A DNA stretch of 64,000 nt from assembly GCF_000739775.1 (NCBI RefSeq), contig NZ_BBJH01000004.1, positions 212,607 through 276,606 on the forward strand, written 5' to 3'. Position numbers and translations under genes: made by a program. The notes below the pieces were generated by a model. It was given only the letters and a program-made list of their open reading frames with translations, ran no database searches and was not told the DNA's origin. This DNA comes from Paraburkholderia heleia NBRC 101817 (GTDB lineage Bacteria > Pseudomonadota > Gammaproteobacteria > Burkholderiales > Burkholderiaceae). Of this stretch, positions 45,041 through 54,579 are shown in pieces. The first letter of the stretch is position 1. Each line of letters starts with the position of its first letter.

Positions 45041-46081
45041 ATGAAGAATATTCCCGGGCCAGTCATGCTCGACGTGGTCGGCACCACGCTGAACGACGAC
45101 GACGTGCGACGCCTCGCGCACCCGATGACCGGCGGCGTGATCCTGTTCGCACGCCACTATGAGAACCGTGCGCAGCTCGTCGCGCTGACCGACGCCATCC
45201 GTGCGGTGCGCGAGGACCTGCTGATCGCCGTCGACCACGAAGGCGGCCGCGTGCAGCGCTTTCGCACCGACGGCTTCACTGTGCTGCCCGCCATGGGGCG
45301 CCTCGGCGCGCTGTGGGACAAGGATGTGCTGCTCGCCACCAAGCTCGCCACGGCAGTGGGCTACATTCTCGCGAGCGAACTGCGCGCGTGCGGCATCGAC
45401 CTGTCTTTCACGCCGGTGCTCGATCTAGGCTATGGCCAGTCGAAGGTGGTGGGCGATCGCGCTTTCCACCGCGATCCGCGCGTCGTCACGCTGCTCGCCA
45501 AGAGTCTCAATCACGGGCTGTCGCTTGCGGGCATGGCCAATTGCGGCAAGCATTTCCCGGGGCATGGCTTTGCGACGGCCGACTCGCACGTCGCGGTGCC
45601 CGTCGACGAGCGTCCGCTCGAAGCGATCCTCGGCGAAGACGCGCAGCCTTACGACTGGCTCGGTCTGTCGCTCGCGGCCGTGATGCCGGGGCATGTGATT
45701 TATCCGAAGGTCGATTCGAAGCCCGCGGGCTTCTCGCGCATCTGGGTCGAAGACGTTCTGCGCAAGCGGCTGCGCTTCACGGGCGCGATCTTTAGCGACG
45801 ACCTCTCGATGGAGGCCGCGCGCCAGGGCGGTACGCTCACCGAGGGCGCGTGCGCCGCGCTCGAAGCGGGCTGCGACATGGTGCTCGTCTGCAACCAGCC
45901 GCACGAGGCAGAAAAAGTGCTCGACGCGTTGCGCAGCACGGAGCCGCGCCGCGCCGCCAAGGCTTCGGGCCAGCGCATCAGGCGCATGCGCGCGCGCGGC
46001 AAGGCGCAGCGCTGGGACAGAATGGTGGCGGACCCGGGGTACATCGAGGCGCAGGCGTTGCTGCGCAGCGTGTTGCCTTGA
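45041..46081 (+). CDS. nagZ: NagZ, beta-N-acetylhexosaminidase
   Basis: A cytosolic GH3 enzyme that removes GlcNAc from recycled peptidoglycan fragments, which also feeds AmpC-inducing signals in some species. The 346-residue protein has VDHEGGRVQRFR, the family motif KHFPGHGFATADSH with the His/Asp pair, and FSDDLSMEAA with the nucleophile Asp. The ATG at 45041 starts MKNIPGPVMLDVVG; the frame upstream is short and unlikely. A terminator follows. Confidence 0.95.
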   Translation: MKNIPGPVMLDVVGTTLNDDDVRRLAHPMTGGVILFARHYENRAQLVALTDAIRAVREDLLIAVDHEGGRVQRFRTDGFTVLPAMGRLGALWDKDVLLATKLATAVGYILASELRACGIDLSFTPVLDLGYGQSKVVGDRAFHRDPRVVTLLAKSLNHGLSLAGMANCGKHFPGHGFATADSHVAVPVDERPLEAILGEDAQPYDWLGLSLAAVMPGHVIYPKVDSKPAGFSRIWVEDVLRKRLRFTGAIFSDDLSMEAARQGGTLTEGACAALEAGCDMVLVCNQPHEAEKVLDALRSTEPRRAAKASGQRIRRMRARGKAQRWDRMVADPGYIEAQALLRSVLP

Positions 46082-46110
46082 TGCCCTGATTGCCGCGCGG
46101 GCAAAACGAA

Positions 46111-46146
46111 AAAGGCGGTCCTTCGGAAACGAAGGGCCGCCTCTTT
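46111..46146 (+). terminator. Terminator after nagZ
   Basis: GGCGGTCCTTCG (46114-46125) pairs with CGAAGGGCCGCC (46130-46141) with one mismatch across a GAAA loop, followed by TCTTTT. Confidence 0.8.
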
Positions 46147-46171
46147 TACAACGTGCGCGCGTTTTGCCGAT

Positions 46172-47557
46172 TCAGTTCAGCCGCATGCGCTGCAGCTTGT
46201 TGTAGAGCGTCTTGGGGCTGATGCCGAGCAACGATGCGGCGCGGTGCCGCGTGCCGCCCACGGCGTCGAGTGTCGCGCGGATCAGCATTTCCTCCACGTC
46301 GGCGAGCGGCGTGCCCACGGTGACCTGCACGCGGCCACCGTTCATCTCGCGCGGACCCGCGCCGCTGCTTTCCTCGGCCTGCAGCGTTTCCAGCACCTCA
46401 CCGGAGGCGTGCCACGCGCGTCTCACGCGTTCGTGCAACTCGCGTACATTGCCGGGCCAGTCATACGCGAGGCACTCGCGGATGAACGAGGGCGCGACGA
46501 GCCGCGTCGCGCCGGCCAGACCGTGCGCCTGGGCTTCCTGATTGAGTTCGTCGATGCACGCGAGCGCGAGCAGGGCGGCGTCGTCGTCGCGCTCTCGCAG
46601 CGGCGGCAGCTGGACCGCCGCGGCATCGAGGCGCAGCCACAGATCGTCGTGCAGCGCGCCCTGCTGAACGGCTTCGCGCGGTATCGCACGGGTGGCCGCG
46701 ATCAGGCGGAAATCGGTGCCCACCTCGCTGTTGCCGCCTACGCGCATGAAGGTCTGCGAATCGAGCGCGCGCAGCAGCGTTTCCTGCTGCTCGCGCGGCA
46801 GGTCGGTCAGCTCGTCGATGAAGAGCGTGCCGCCGTTCGCCTGATCGACGAGACCCGGCTCGCGCTGTTCCGCGCCGGTGAACGCTCCGCGCTCGTGGCC
46901 GAACAGCACGCTCGCAAGCGGGCGGCCCGCGGCGGCTTCGGCCACGAGCGAGCGCGCGTCGCACACGATGAAAGGCCCCTTGCGGCGGCGGCTCAGCTGG
47001 TGCAGCGTGCGCGCAGCGACTTCCTTGCCCGTGCCGGCTTCGCCGTGCACGAGGAGCGCCGCTTCGGTGGGCGCGAGTTGTTCGAGCGTGTCGTAGACAT
47101 GCTGGATCGCGCTGCTGCGCCCGAGCATCGGCCCGAAGTGGCCCATCTGGCGCAGTGTGGCGCGCAGCGCGCGGACTTCCTCGGTCAGTTCGTAGGGACG
47201 CGGAATGCGCGCGAGCAGGCTGCGCAGGCGCGGAATGTTGACGGGCTTGAGCAGATAGTCCCAGATGCCGTGGCGCAGGCCTTCAATCGCGCTTTCGACG
47301 GTGGCGTTGCCGGTCATCACGATCACGGGCAGCGCGCCGCCTGGCGGCTGCGCGGGCAAATGCGGCAGCAACTCGAGGCCGCCGCCATCAGGCAGGTTCA
47401 GGTCGACGAGCACGACGTCGGGGATGAAGCGCGCAAGGGCGGCGCGCGCTTCGGCGAGGGTGGCAGCGGTGTCGACGGAGAACCCGTCGGCCGACAGGAT
47501 CGCAGAGAGACCTGACAGGCTATTGGGATCGTCTTCGACAATCAGGGCGTGTGGCAT
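46172..47557 (-). CDS. Sigma-54-dependent response regulator (NtrC-like)
   Basis: A three-domain activator of 461 residues. The receiver domain has Asp52 as phosphorylation site, with Thr82 and Lys104. The AAA+ domain has Walker A GEAGTGKE (172-179), the sigma-54 contact loop GAFTGA (224-229) and Walker B GGTLFIDE. The C-terminal Fis-type helix-turn-helix ends SPKTLYNKLQRMRLN. The usual Ser of Walker A (GESGTGKE) is Ala, which is tolerated. No histidine kinase lies in the window, so it is an orphan regulator here and its target genes are unknown. Confidence 0.93.
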   Translation of the reverse strand: MPHALIVEDDPNSLSGLSAILSADGFSVDTAATLAEARAALARFIPDVVLVDLNLPDGGGLELLPHLPAQPPGGALPVIVMTGNATVESAIEGLRHGIWDYLLKPVNIPRLRSLLARIPRPYELTEEVRALRATLRQMGHFGPMLGRSSAIQHVYDTLEQLAPTEAALLVHGEAGTGKEVAARTLHQLSRRRKGPFIVCDARSLVAEAAAGRPLASVLFGHERGAFTGAEQREPGLVDQANGGTLFIDELTDLPREQQETLLRALDSQTFMRVGGNSEVGTDFRLIAATRAIPREAVQQGALHDDLWLRLDAAAVQLPPLRERDDDAALLALACIDELNQEAQAHGLAGATRLVAPSFIRECLAYDWPGNVRELHERVRRAWHASGEVLETLQAEESSGAGPREMNGGRVQVTVGTPLADVEEMLIRATLDAVGGTRHRAASLLGISPKTLYNKLQRMRLN

Positions 47558-47888
47558 GGCGGTAGCGGCTTACGGATGAGCGCAGTCGCGCCGGCGCTGC
47601 GCGCGCGGGGCCGCGCACGCGCCCCGGCAGGCAACCGCGCGGCGCGCGGGAGCGCGGCACGATGCGAAAGATTTCACCGAGATCACGGAGATGTCTCGTA
47701 GCAGGGTGTTCAGTTCCGGTCCTCCCAGTAGTGCTGCGCCAGAGCGGGGGGCGCGACCGCGTTGCCCGGCAGCGTGGCGGCCGGGCAGCGGCACAAGACC
47801 GAAGCGCGAAGCGCTTGCGGCTTGCGTGCAACCCCCTGTTTGCCTGCAAGCGGGCGACGACCGTACCGCCCATGCCGGGGCCGGTGCG
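47558..47888. other. 331-bp gap before the response regulator
   Basis: No gene. GCCCGGC (47764-47770) and GCCGGGC (47780-47786) form a 7-bp inverted repeat that could lie near the end of the CsbD transcript. I find no convincing promoter for the regulator gene. Confidence 0.4.
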
Positions 47889-48098
47889 TCAGTCGCGTGG
47901 CCGGTGCGCGTTGAACCAACGGCGCACTTCCAGTTCTGCCTCGTCACGCGTCTTGCCGTAACGTTCCTGGATAAGCCCGGCGAGCCGATCCGCCCGGCCT
48001 TCGGCCTTTGCGAGTTCGTCGTCCGTCAACTCGCCCCATGCCGCTTTGGCCTTGCCGATCATCTGCTTCCACTTGCCTTCGGCAATGTCGTTGTTCAT
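47889..48098 (-). CDS. CsbD-like stress protein
   Basis: A 69-residue CsbD/YjbJ-type protein, starting MNNDIAEGKWKQMIGKAKAAWG. The family is induced by general stress in several bacteria and its function is not known. The ATG at 48098 has AGGAG seven bases upstream. The region upstream has no clear promoter for me to name. It is monocistronic by layout. Confidence 0.88.
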   Translation of the reverse strand: MNNDIAEGKWKQMIGKAKAAWGELTDDELAKAEGRADRLAGLIQERYGKTRDEAELEVRRWFNAHRPRD

Positions 48099-48398
48099 TG
48101 TGTTTCTCCTGATAAGGGGAAAGAGCGTGGAACGCATGCTCTCTCACCTCACAGCAGAAACCGTGCCGCGGGAGTCACTTTGACCGGTACGCGCCGCGCC
48201 TGCCCGCCGCTTGCCCACAGAAGGCGGCCAGTGCGCAATCCATTGTGCATAACCGGTTTTCCGTAGTACTCTCAAACATACACGTTCGGCAAAAAAAGAA
48301 AAAGCGCCCCGAGGGGGCGCTTTGATAGCGGTGTCCGCCTTTTTGCCGAGGGGGCAGCGGCGGCGCCCAAGGCTGCCGAGGCTGCCTTCAGGCCGCCA
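48099..48398. other. Region between the CsbD gene and efp
   Basis: About 300 bp with no gene. It contains the efp terminator at 48291-48324. The remainder is the CsbD leader with no sure promoter. Confidence 0.5.
48291..48324 (-). terminator. Intrinsic terminator after efp
   Basis: AAAGCGCCCC (48301-48310) pairs with GGGGCGCTTT (48314-48323) across a GAG loop, and the minus strand continues with a T-rich tract. Confidence 0.85.
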
Positions 48399-48956
48399 TT
48401 AGGCGCGGCTGCGGTACTCGTTCGTGCGCGTGTCGATTTCGATCTTGTCGCCGATGTTGCAGAAGAGCGGCACTTGCAGCTCGAAGCCGGTGTGCAGCTT
48501 GGCGGTCTTCAGGACCTTGCCCGACGACGTGTCGCCCTTGACGGCCGGTTCCGTGTAGATGATCTCGCGCACGAGGACGGTCGGCAGTTCGACCGAGATG
48601 GCCTTCTCGTTGTAGAACACGACTTCGCAGGCCATGCCGTCCTCGAGGTAGTTCAGGGCGTCGCCCATCATCTCGCCTTCGACTTCGTACTGGTTGTAGT
48701 CGGCGTCCATGAACACGTACATCGGGTCGGCGAAGTACGAGTACGTCACTTCCTTGCGATCCAGCACGACGACGTCGAACTTGTCGTCCGCCTTGTACAC
48801 GGTTTCCATGCCCGCGCCGGTCAGCAGGTTCTTGAACTTCATCTTCACGACGGCGGCGTTGCGGCCCGACTTGTTGTATTCGGCCTTCTGCACGACCATC
48901 GCGTCGTTACCGATCATCACGACGTTGCCGACGCGGAGTTCCTGTGCGGTCTTCAT
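48399..48956 (-). CDS. efp: Elongation factor P, Arg32 type
   Basis: EF-P relieves ribosome stalling at polyproline stretches. The 185-residue protein has the three-domain fold, starting [14 protein letters not shown]. The tip residue is Arg32 in [11 protein letters not shown], where E. coli has a Lys. Arg32 is the residue rhamnosylated by EarP in Pseudomonas, Neisseria and relatives. The earP gene follows upstream on the same strand at 49128-50312, consistent with co-function. A terminator lies after the stop. Confidence 0.97.
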   Translation of the reverse strand: MKTAQELRVGNVVMIGNDAMVVQKAEYNKSGRNAAVVKMKFKNLLTGAGMETVYKADDKFDVVVLDRKEVTYSYFADPMYVFMDADYNQYEVEGEMMGDALNYLEDGMACEVVFYNEKAISVELPTVLVREIIYTEPAVKGDTSSGKVLKTAKLHTGFELQVPLFCNIGDKIEIDTRTNEYRSRA

Positions 48957-49127
48957 AGTAAAAAACTGTCCTGTCCAGATTAAGTAGCTTCGAGTGTGCT
49001 CGACGGCAAACGTCGCAAGCGGATTCGGTTGCTGCTGCTGGTGCCGCTGCTGCGACCCTCTTTCATGCGTGCACGATGAGGGACGCGAAACTCGAAGCGC
49101 TTGAGACGGCTGCCGTCGGATAACCGC

Positions 49128-50312
49128 TTATTTTAACTGACTTTTTGCGAATTCGGCGAGATTTCCGGCGAGATCGCCAACCTGTCCGAGTTCGGCGGCC
49201 CAGGCGTTGGCGCGCGTCGCATAGACGGGCAGATGCTGCGCAAAATCGGCCCAGTCCGGCGTGCCGCGGCCATTCCACGCATGCCAGAAACGTTCGAGTG
49301 CGGCGCGCGGGGCCGCTGGCAGGGTGCGGCCGTAGTGCGCGAGTGCGGCGTCGAGCTTCGGCAGATGGGCGTCGTCGGCTTGCGGGTAGATGTGCCATAC
49401 GAACGGTCGCGCGGCCCATTGCGCGCGCACGAACGAGTCCTCGCCGCGCACGAAATTGAGGTCGCTCGCCCAGAGCAGAGGGTCGTAAGCGCGCTGCTCC
49501 GTGAACGCAAGCGCGTGCGCGCGTAGCGCGCCGCGTGTGGCCTGCGAGCCTGCGCCAAACGCCGGCTCCCCGAAAAAGCGCGCGAGCGCGCCGGAGATGC
49601 GGCCCTCGGGCACGAGCAGGACCACCGGCGTCGCGCCGTCGCGCCATTGTTCGAGCAGCGCGTCGACGGCGGGGTTCTCGTAGGCGAAAAGCGAGATCAC
49701 GGTGGCGTCCGGCCCGGGTGGCGGACCGCCCGTGGCGCGCTGCCACCATGCGGCGCGGGCGTCGTGCGAGCGCTCGAAGTCCGCGCGCCCGGCATCGAGC
49801 GTGCGCTCCTTGAGCACGCCGCCGGTACCGGGGCCGAGGCCAGGAAAGAAGAAGTGCTTCGCGAGCGCGTAGCGCGGGTGTGGCGAAGGCCGCAGATGGA
49901 AGTCGGCCACCCAGTCTTCGGCGCTCAGATATTCGAGATTGAGCCAGACGGGCTTGCGCGCGCGCTCGGCCATCGCCGCGACATAGACGCCCGGCAGCTC
50001 GCACGCGAACGCCTCGATCACGACATCGGCGATCTGCAGTGTGTCGCCCGCATGCCCCGGCTCGTGCCAGTGCTCGACGAGTACGCCTTCGAGCGTTTGC
50101 GTGGCGCGGTCCGGGTCGAGCGCGGGGCAGAGCTTCTGGAACGCGTGCAGGTCGTCGACGAACAGGCGCACCTGCCAGCCGTGCTCGTGCGCGAGCTGGC
50201 GCGCGAGCCGCCAGCACACGCCGATGTCGCCGAAATTGTCGATGACGGCGCAAAAGAGGTCGCAAGCAATGGCGCTATGGCTGGCGGCAGTGGGTGGGGA
50301 GGCTTCTGTCAT
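49128..50312 (-). CDS. earP: EarP, EF-P arginine rhamnosyltransferase
   Basis: EarP (DUF2331) transfers rhamnose from dTDP-rhamnose to Arg32 of EF-P. The protein has 394 residues. The N-terminal donor-side motif CAVIDNFGDIGVCWRLA carries two conserved aspartates, and FVRGEDSFVRAQWA near residue 270 matches the conserved Glu region of the family. It lies directly upstream of efp on the same strand, the usual layout. The ATG at 50312 gives MTEASPPTAASHS; a longer frame to 50405 is possible but of low-complexity character. No dTDP-rhamnose genes are in the window. Confidence 0.94.
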   Translation of the reverse strand: MTEASPPTAASHSAIACDLFCAVIDNFGDIGVCWRLARQLAHEHGWQVRLFVDDLHAFQKLCPALDPDRATQTLEGVLVEHWHEPGHAGDTLQIADVVIEAFACELPGVYVAAMAERARKPVWLNLEYLSAEDWVADFHLRPSPHPRYALAKHFFFPGLGPGTGGVLKERTLDAGRADFERSHDARAAWWQRATGGPPPGPDATVISLFAYENPAVDALLEQWRDGATPVVLLVPEGRISGALARFFGEPAFGAGSQATRGALRAHALAFTEQRAYDPLLWASDLNFVRGEDSFVRAQWAARPFVWHIYPQADDAHLPKLDAALAHYGRTLPAAPRAALERFWHAWNGRGTPDWADFAQHLPVYATRANAWAAELGQVGDLAGNLAEFAKSQLK

Positions 50313-50514
50313 GGGTAGCGGGCGACGCGGAGAATCCAGACCGCCATGCTGCAAGGAGGTACAGCACGCCTCGCCGGCAAGTTCGGCGCAGGTTCCGTGC
50401 GGCATGGAATGATCTAAACTTGCGATTTTAGGACACAGCCATGAACGCGTCGCGACGGCGGCGCGCCATGCAACGTCTCACCTCTCTCGACGCACCGCCC
50501 GTCCCCGAAACTGG

Positions 50515-52758
50515 ATGACCGACACCGACGTTTTCGACCCGAAAAAGGCGCTCGCGCAGCTGCCGCATCTGCCGGGCGTGTATCGCTACTACGACACACG
50601 AGGCGCGGTCCTCTACGTCGGCAAGGCGCGCGACCTGAAAAAGCGTGTATCGAGCTACTTCACCAAGACGCAGCTTTCACCGCGCATCGCGATGATGGTC
50701 ACGCGTATCGCGCGCATCGAAACCACGGTCACGCGTTCCGAGGCCGAGGCGCTGCTGCTCGAGAACAATCTCATCAAGGCGCTCACGCCGCGCTACAACA
50801 TCCTTTTTCGCGACGACAAGTCGTATCCGTTTCTCAAGATCACGGGGCACAGGTTCCCGCGCATGGCGTACTACCGCGGCGCGGTGGATCGCAACAACCA
50901 GTACTTCGGGCCGTTTCCGAGCGCCTCGGCGGTGCGCGAGAGCATCCAGATCCTGCAGCGCGTGTTCCAGTTGCGCACTTGCGAGGACTCCGTGTTCAAC
51001 AACCGCACGCGGCCTTGCCTGTTGCATCAGATCGGGCGCTGCACCGCGCCTTGCGTGGGTGCGATCGGCGAAGAGGATTACGCGCGCGACGTGAACAACG
51101 CATCGCGCTTTTTGCTGGGCCGTCAGAACGAGGTGATGAAGGAGCTGGAGACGAAGATGCACGCGTTCGCCTCCGAATTGAAGTTCGAGCAGGCGGCGTC
51201 CGTGCGCAACCAGATGAGTTCGCTTTCGACCGTGCTGCACCAGCAGGCCATCGAAACGGGCAGCGAGAGCGACGTCGATATTCTTGCCGTGGTGGCGCTG
51301 GGCGGGCGCGTTTGCGTGAATCTCGCGATGGTGCGCGGCGGCCGGCATCTGGGCGACAAGGCGTATTTCCCCGCGCATGTGGAGCGCGCGCTGACCGACG
51401 AGGAGGGCGGCGTCGCCCAGGAAATCGACAGCGAGACCGTGGTCGCGGCGAGCGCGCTGAAGTCGCTGCCAGCGCTCGCGCGCAAGACGCTGGAGGATTA
51501 CGTCGAGCAGGCGCAAGCGGACGAAGCACAAGACGATGCGGCGCTCGAAGCCGACCTGCTCGATCCCCTTGCGATGGCGGCCGATCTTGCCGGCGATGAA
51601 GACGTGGCAGGCGATGCTGAATGCGCCACACCCGCCGCCACACCCGAGCTCGGTCCGCAGGCGGATTCGCGCAAAAAGCGCGAGATCGGCATCGAATCCG
51701 AGGTGCTCGACGCCTTCATCGCGCAGCACTACTTCGGCAACCGCGTGCCGCCCGTGCTGGTGGTGAGCCACCCGCCCGCGAACCGCGAACTCGTGGACGT
51801 GCTGAGCGAGCAGGCCGGGCACAAGGTCACGCTGCTGCGTCAGCCGCAAGGTCAGAAGCGCGCCTGGCTCGCGATGGCCGAACAGAACGCGCGGCTCGCG
51901 CTCGCGCGTCTGCTCTCCGAGCAGGGCTCGCAGCAGGCCCGCACCCGCACGCTCGCGCAACTGCTCGGCCTCGAACTGGACGATCTCGCGCATCTGCGCA
52001 TCGAGTGCTTCGATATCAGCCACACGATGGGCGAGGCGACGCAGGCCTCATGCGTGGTCTATCACCATCACAAGATGCAGTCGGCCGAGTACCGGCGCTA
52101 CAACATCACCGGCATCACGCCCGGCGACGACTACGCCGCCATGCGCCAGGTGCTCACGCGGCGCTACGAGAAGATGGTCGCGCAAGCGGCGCGCGCCGAA
52201 GCCGACGACGCGCCAGCGCCGCCCGTGCCGGCGCCCGATCCGGCCGACCCGGATGCCGCGGCGCAAGCCAGCGAGGCCGGCGAGGCAGCCGAAGTGCCGC
52301 CGCCCGGCGGCACGCTGCCCAACATCGTGCTGATCGACGGCGGCAAGGGGCAGGTCGAGATCGCGCGGCAGGTGTTCACCGAACTGGGTCTCGATCCGGC
52401 GATGCTGGTGGGCGTGGCGAAGGGCGAGGGCCGCAAGGTCGGCCTCGAGACCCTCGTGTTCGCCGATGGCCGTGCGCCGCTCGAACTCGGCAAGGAGAGC
52501 GCCGCACTCATGCTCGTCGCGCAGATCCGCGACGAGGCGCACCGATTCGCCATCACCGGCATGCGCGCGAAGCGCGGCAAAACGCGTCAGACGTCGCGTC
52601 TCGAAGAACTGGAGGGCGTGGGGGCGAAGCGTCGCCAGCGCCTGCTTGCGCGCTTTGGCGGCCTGCGCGGCGTGATGGCGGCGAGCGTGGAGGATCTGGC
52701 GAGTGTTGAGGGTATCTCGCGCTCGCTTGCCGAGCAGATCTACCAGCAGCTTCACTGA
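50515..52758 (+). CDS. uvrC: UvrC, excinuclease subunit C with two low-complexity insertions
   Basis: UvrC makes both cuts in nucleotide excision repair. The 747-residue protein has the GIY-YIG domain (residues about 17-100), the UVR motif ([12 protein letters not shown] near 222-235), the RNase-H-like domain ([17 protein letters not shown]) and the C-terminal helix-hairpin-helix pair. It is about 135 residues longer than E. coli UvrC. One insertion is acidic, at about residues 325-385 ([20 protein letters not shown]). The other is Ala/Pro-rich, at about 560-600, inside the C-terminal nuclease domain. Confidence 0.95.
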   Translation: MTDTDVFDPKKALAQLPHLPGVYRYYDTRGAVLYVGKARDLKKRVSSYFTKTQLSPRIAMMVTRIARIETTVTRSEAEALLLENNLIKALTPRYNILFRDDKSYPFLKITGHRFPRMAYYRGAVDRNNQYFGPFPSASAVRESIQILQRVFQLRTCEDSVFNNRTRPCLLHQIGRCTAPCVGAIGEEDYARDVNNASRFLLGRQNEVMKELETKMHAFASELKFEQAASVRNQMSSLSTVLHQQAIETGSESDVDILAVVALGGRVCVNLAMVRGGRHLGDKAYFPAHVERALTDEEGGVAQEIDSETVVAASALKSLPALARKTLEDYVEQAQADEAQDDAALEADLLDPLAMAADLAGDEDVAGDAECATPAATPELGPQADSRKKREIGIESEVLDAFIAQHYFGNRVPPVLVVSHPPANRELVDVLSEQAGHKVTLLRQPQGQKRAWLAMAEQNARLALARLLSEQGSQQARTRTLAQLLGLELDDLAHLRIECFDISHTMGEATQASCVVYHHHKMQSAEYRRYNITGITPGDDYAAMRQVLTRRYEKMVAQAARAEADDAPAPPVPAPDPADPDAAAQASEAGEAAEVPPPGGTLPNIVLIDGGKGQVEIARQVFTELGLDPAMLVGVAKGEGRKVGLETLVFADGRAPLELGKESAALMLVAQIRDEAHRFAITGMRAKRGKTRQTSRLEELEGVGAKRRQRLLARFGGLRGVMAASVEDLASVEGISRSLAEQIYQQLH

Positions 52759-52880
52759 TGCGGCGGCGTCGTGAGCCAGGTCCGGCCTGGCCATTCCTTA
52801 CGGTTGCTTGTGGCACGTGCGGCGACGCGGCACAATTGCATCTCCCATCATTGCCTCTCCCCGACAGATAGCGCCAGCCG

Positions 52881-53471
52881 ATGCCGTTCAATATTCCGAT
52901 TCTCCTGACCTGGCTGCGGATCCTGGCGATTCCGCTCGTGGTTGGCGTGTTCTATCTGCCGCAGACGATGCTTTCGCCGATGCAGCAGAACGTGCTGGCG
53001 ATGCTGCTCTTCGTGCTGGCGGCGCTCACCGACTGGTTCGACGGCTTTCTCGCGCGCAAGTGGAATCAGACCTCTTCGTTCGGCGCATTTCTCGATCCCG
53101 TCGCGGACAAGCTCATGGTCACTGCGGCGCTGCTCGTGCTCGTGCATCTGCAGCGGCTCGACGCCGTGATCGCGCTCGTGATCGTCGGACGAGAGATCGC
53201 GATCTCGGCGCTGCGCGAGTGGATGGCGCAGATCGGCGCGTCGAAGAGCGTGGCCGTGAATTCGCTCGGCAAGTTCAAGACCGCGTGCCAGATGGTCGCG
53301 ATTCCCATGCTGCTGTTCTACGCGCCGCTTACGCTCGGCGGCGTGACGCTATTCGATTCGCGCGTGTGGGGGGCGTGGCTCATCTACGTGGCAGCGTTCC
53401 TCACGATCTGGTCGATGCTCTACTACATGAAGCTCGCGTGGCCCCAGATCCGCGAACGGGGGAGCTTGTGA
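52881..53471 (+). CDS. pgsA: PgsA, phosphatidylglycerophosphate synthase
   Basis: This inner-membrane enzyme makes phosphatidylglycerophosphate from CDP-diacylglycerol and glycerol 3-phosphate. It has 196 residues and several membrane helices. The CDP-alcohol phosphotransferase motif DG-X2-AR-X8-G-X3-D-X3-D is complete, in DGFLAR and FGAFLDPVADK. It lies 122 bp after uvrC, as in many proteobacteria. Confidence 0.95.
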   Translation: MPFNIPILLTWLRILAIPLVVGVFYLPQTMLSPMQQNVLAMLLFVLAALTDWFDGFLARKWNQTSSFGAFLDPVADKLMVTAALLVLVHLQRLDAVIALVIVGREIAISALREWMAQIGASKSVAVNSLGKFKTACQMVAIPMLLFYAPLTLGGVTLFDSRVWGAWLIYVAAFLTIWSMLYYMKLAWPQIRERGSL

Positions 53472-53509
53472 ATCCCGGGTGTCTTTTCCAAAAAGATCAC
53501 GCGAAGGGG

Positions 53510-53538
53510 TTGACACGATTCTGCGGGTTATACATAAT
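53510..53538 (+). promoter_or_regulatory. Sigma-70 promoter of the tRNA-Gly/Gly/Cys operon
   Basis: TTGACA (53510-53515) and CATAAT (53533-53538) are 17 bp apart. Transcription should begin near 53545, about 100 bases before the first tRNA. Confidence 0.85.
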
Positions 53539-53644
53539 CTCACTTCTCCGCTGCATGACGCAGTAGCAAGCGAGCAGATGCGGTAGAGATCGCAGAAGAT
53601 AAGCCGAAGTTAGCTGAAAATTCGGCAAATTCTGAAGCAAATAT

Positions 53645-53720
53645 GCGGGAGTAGCTCAGTTGGTAGAGCGCAACCTTGCCAAGGTTGAGGTCGCGAGTTC
53701 GAGACTCGTCTCCCGCTCCA
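53645..53720 (+). tRNA. tRNA-Gly (GCC), first copy
   Basis: A 76-nt cloverleaf starting GCGGGAGTAGCTCAG and ending in encoded CCA, with anticodon GCC in CTTGCCAA and the T-loop GTTCGAGA. Identical to the next copy. Confidence 0.97.
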
Positions 53721-53799
53721 GAATTCCAGGTGCGGCGTTTTTGCAGTAACGAAAAACGAAGTGCCGAAGCAGTAAGAGTCGCAGTAAAGCAGGACATTT

Positions 53800-53875
53800 G
53801 CGGGAGTAGCTCAGTTGGTAGAGCGCAACCTTGCCAAGGTTGAGGTCGCGAGTTCGAGACTCGTCTCCCGCTCCA
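53800..53875 (+). tRNA. tRNA-Gly (GCC), second copy
   Basis: A 76-nt cloverleaf identical to the copy at 53645-53720, 79 bases downstream, with encoded CCA. Confidence 0.97.
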
Positions 53876-54023
53876 AATGCCAAGGGGAAGCAGCGGAAGC
53901 AGCGCTTCCCTTTTTGTTTGGCAGGCTTGGGTCAGCGTATCAAGCCATCAAACAAATCTGTCCGGTCGTTGCGGGCGCAAGCAGTTTGCCCCATGTTTGC
54001 CGCACTCCGGTCAGTCCGCTTCT

Positions 54024-54097
54024 GGCGCGATAGCAAAGCGGTTATGCAGCGGCCTGCAAAGCCGTGTAGGCCGGTTCGACTCCGGCTCGCGCCTCCA
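54024..54097 (+). tRNA. tRNA-Cys (GCA)
   Basis: A 74-nt cloverleaf starting GGCGCGATAGCAAAG and ending GCGCCTCCA, with anticodon GCA in CCTGCAAA. It is the last gene before the terminator, so the three tRNAs probably form one operon. Confidence 0.96.
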
Positions 54098-54105
54098 GAT
54101 GCAAA

Positions 54106-54137
54106 ACAAAAGCCACCTGCGGGTGGCTTTTGTTTTT
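54106..54137 (+). terminator. Terminator of the tRNA operon
   Basis: ACAAAAGCCACC (54106-54117) pairs with GGTGGCTTTTGT (54122-54133), followed by TTTT. Confidence 0.88.
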
Positions 54138-54221
54138 TGCGCCCGCATTGCCGCGTTTTTCGCGATCCGTCGACGCACGTGGCGCAAAATAGCCGGAACC
54201 CGTCCTCTCCGGACTTCCGAC

Positions 54222-54494
54222 ATGTCCATCGAACTCCCCGAAGACGCGCGCACCGAAGCGATCGCCTCCATCCAGCGCTATTTCGACGCCAACTTGGAAG
54301 AGCCGATCGGCAACGTCGCGGCGGGGGCGCTGCTGGGCTTCTTTCTCGAAGAGATTGCGCCGGCGGTCTACAACAAGGCCATTGCCGACGCACAGGAGAG
54401 TATGCAGGCGCGCATAGTCGATCTCGACATCGATCTGCACGAGGAGCCGTTCCAGTACTGGCGCAAATACGGGCAACCGCGCCGGCGCAAGTGA
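54222..54494 (+). CDS. DUF2164 family protein
   Basis: A 90-residue protein of DUF2164, a family without known function. It starts MSIELPEDARTEAIASIQRYF and has the helical NVAAGALLGFFLEEIAPAVYN core and a basic C-terminus. No signal peptide. The ATG at 54222 is chosen because the frame upstream runs through the tRNA-Cys gene and its terminator. ElaA follows after 85 bp. Confidence 0.88.
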   Translation: MSIELPEDARTEAIASIQRYFDANLEEPIGNVAAGALLGFFLEEIAPAVYNKAIADAQESMQARIVDLDIDLHEEPFQYWRKYGQPRRRK

Positions 54495-54579
54495 GCGCTG
54501 CCCAGTGGCGGGTTTGTGGCGCGCGCGGCGCGCGGCATAATCGTGGTCATTGACGATGCTTTGAGGGAAATCACCGACC

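Noticed and set aside
46244..47515. Plus-strand frame opposite the sigma-54 regulator
   Set aside because: Shadow of a gene with intact receiver, AAA+ and HTH domains.
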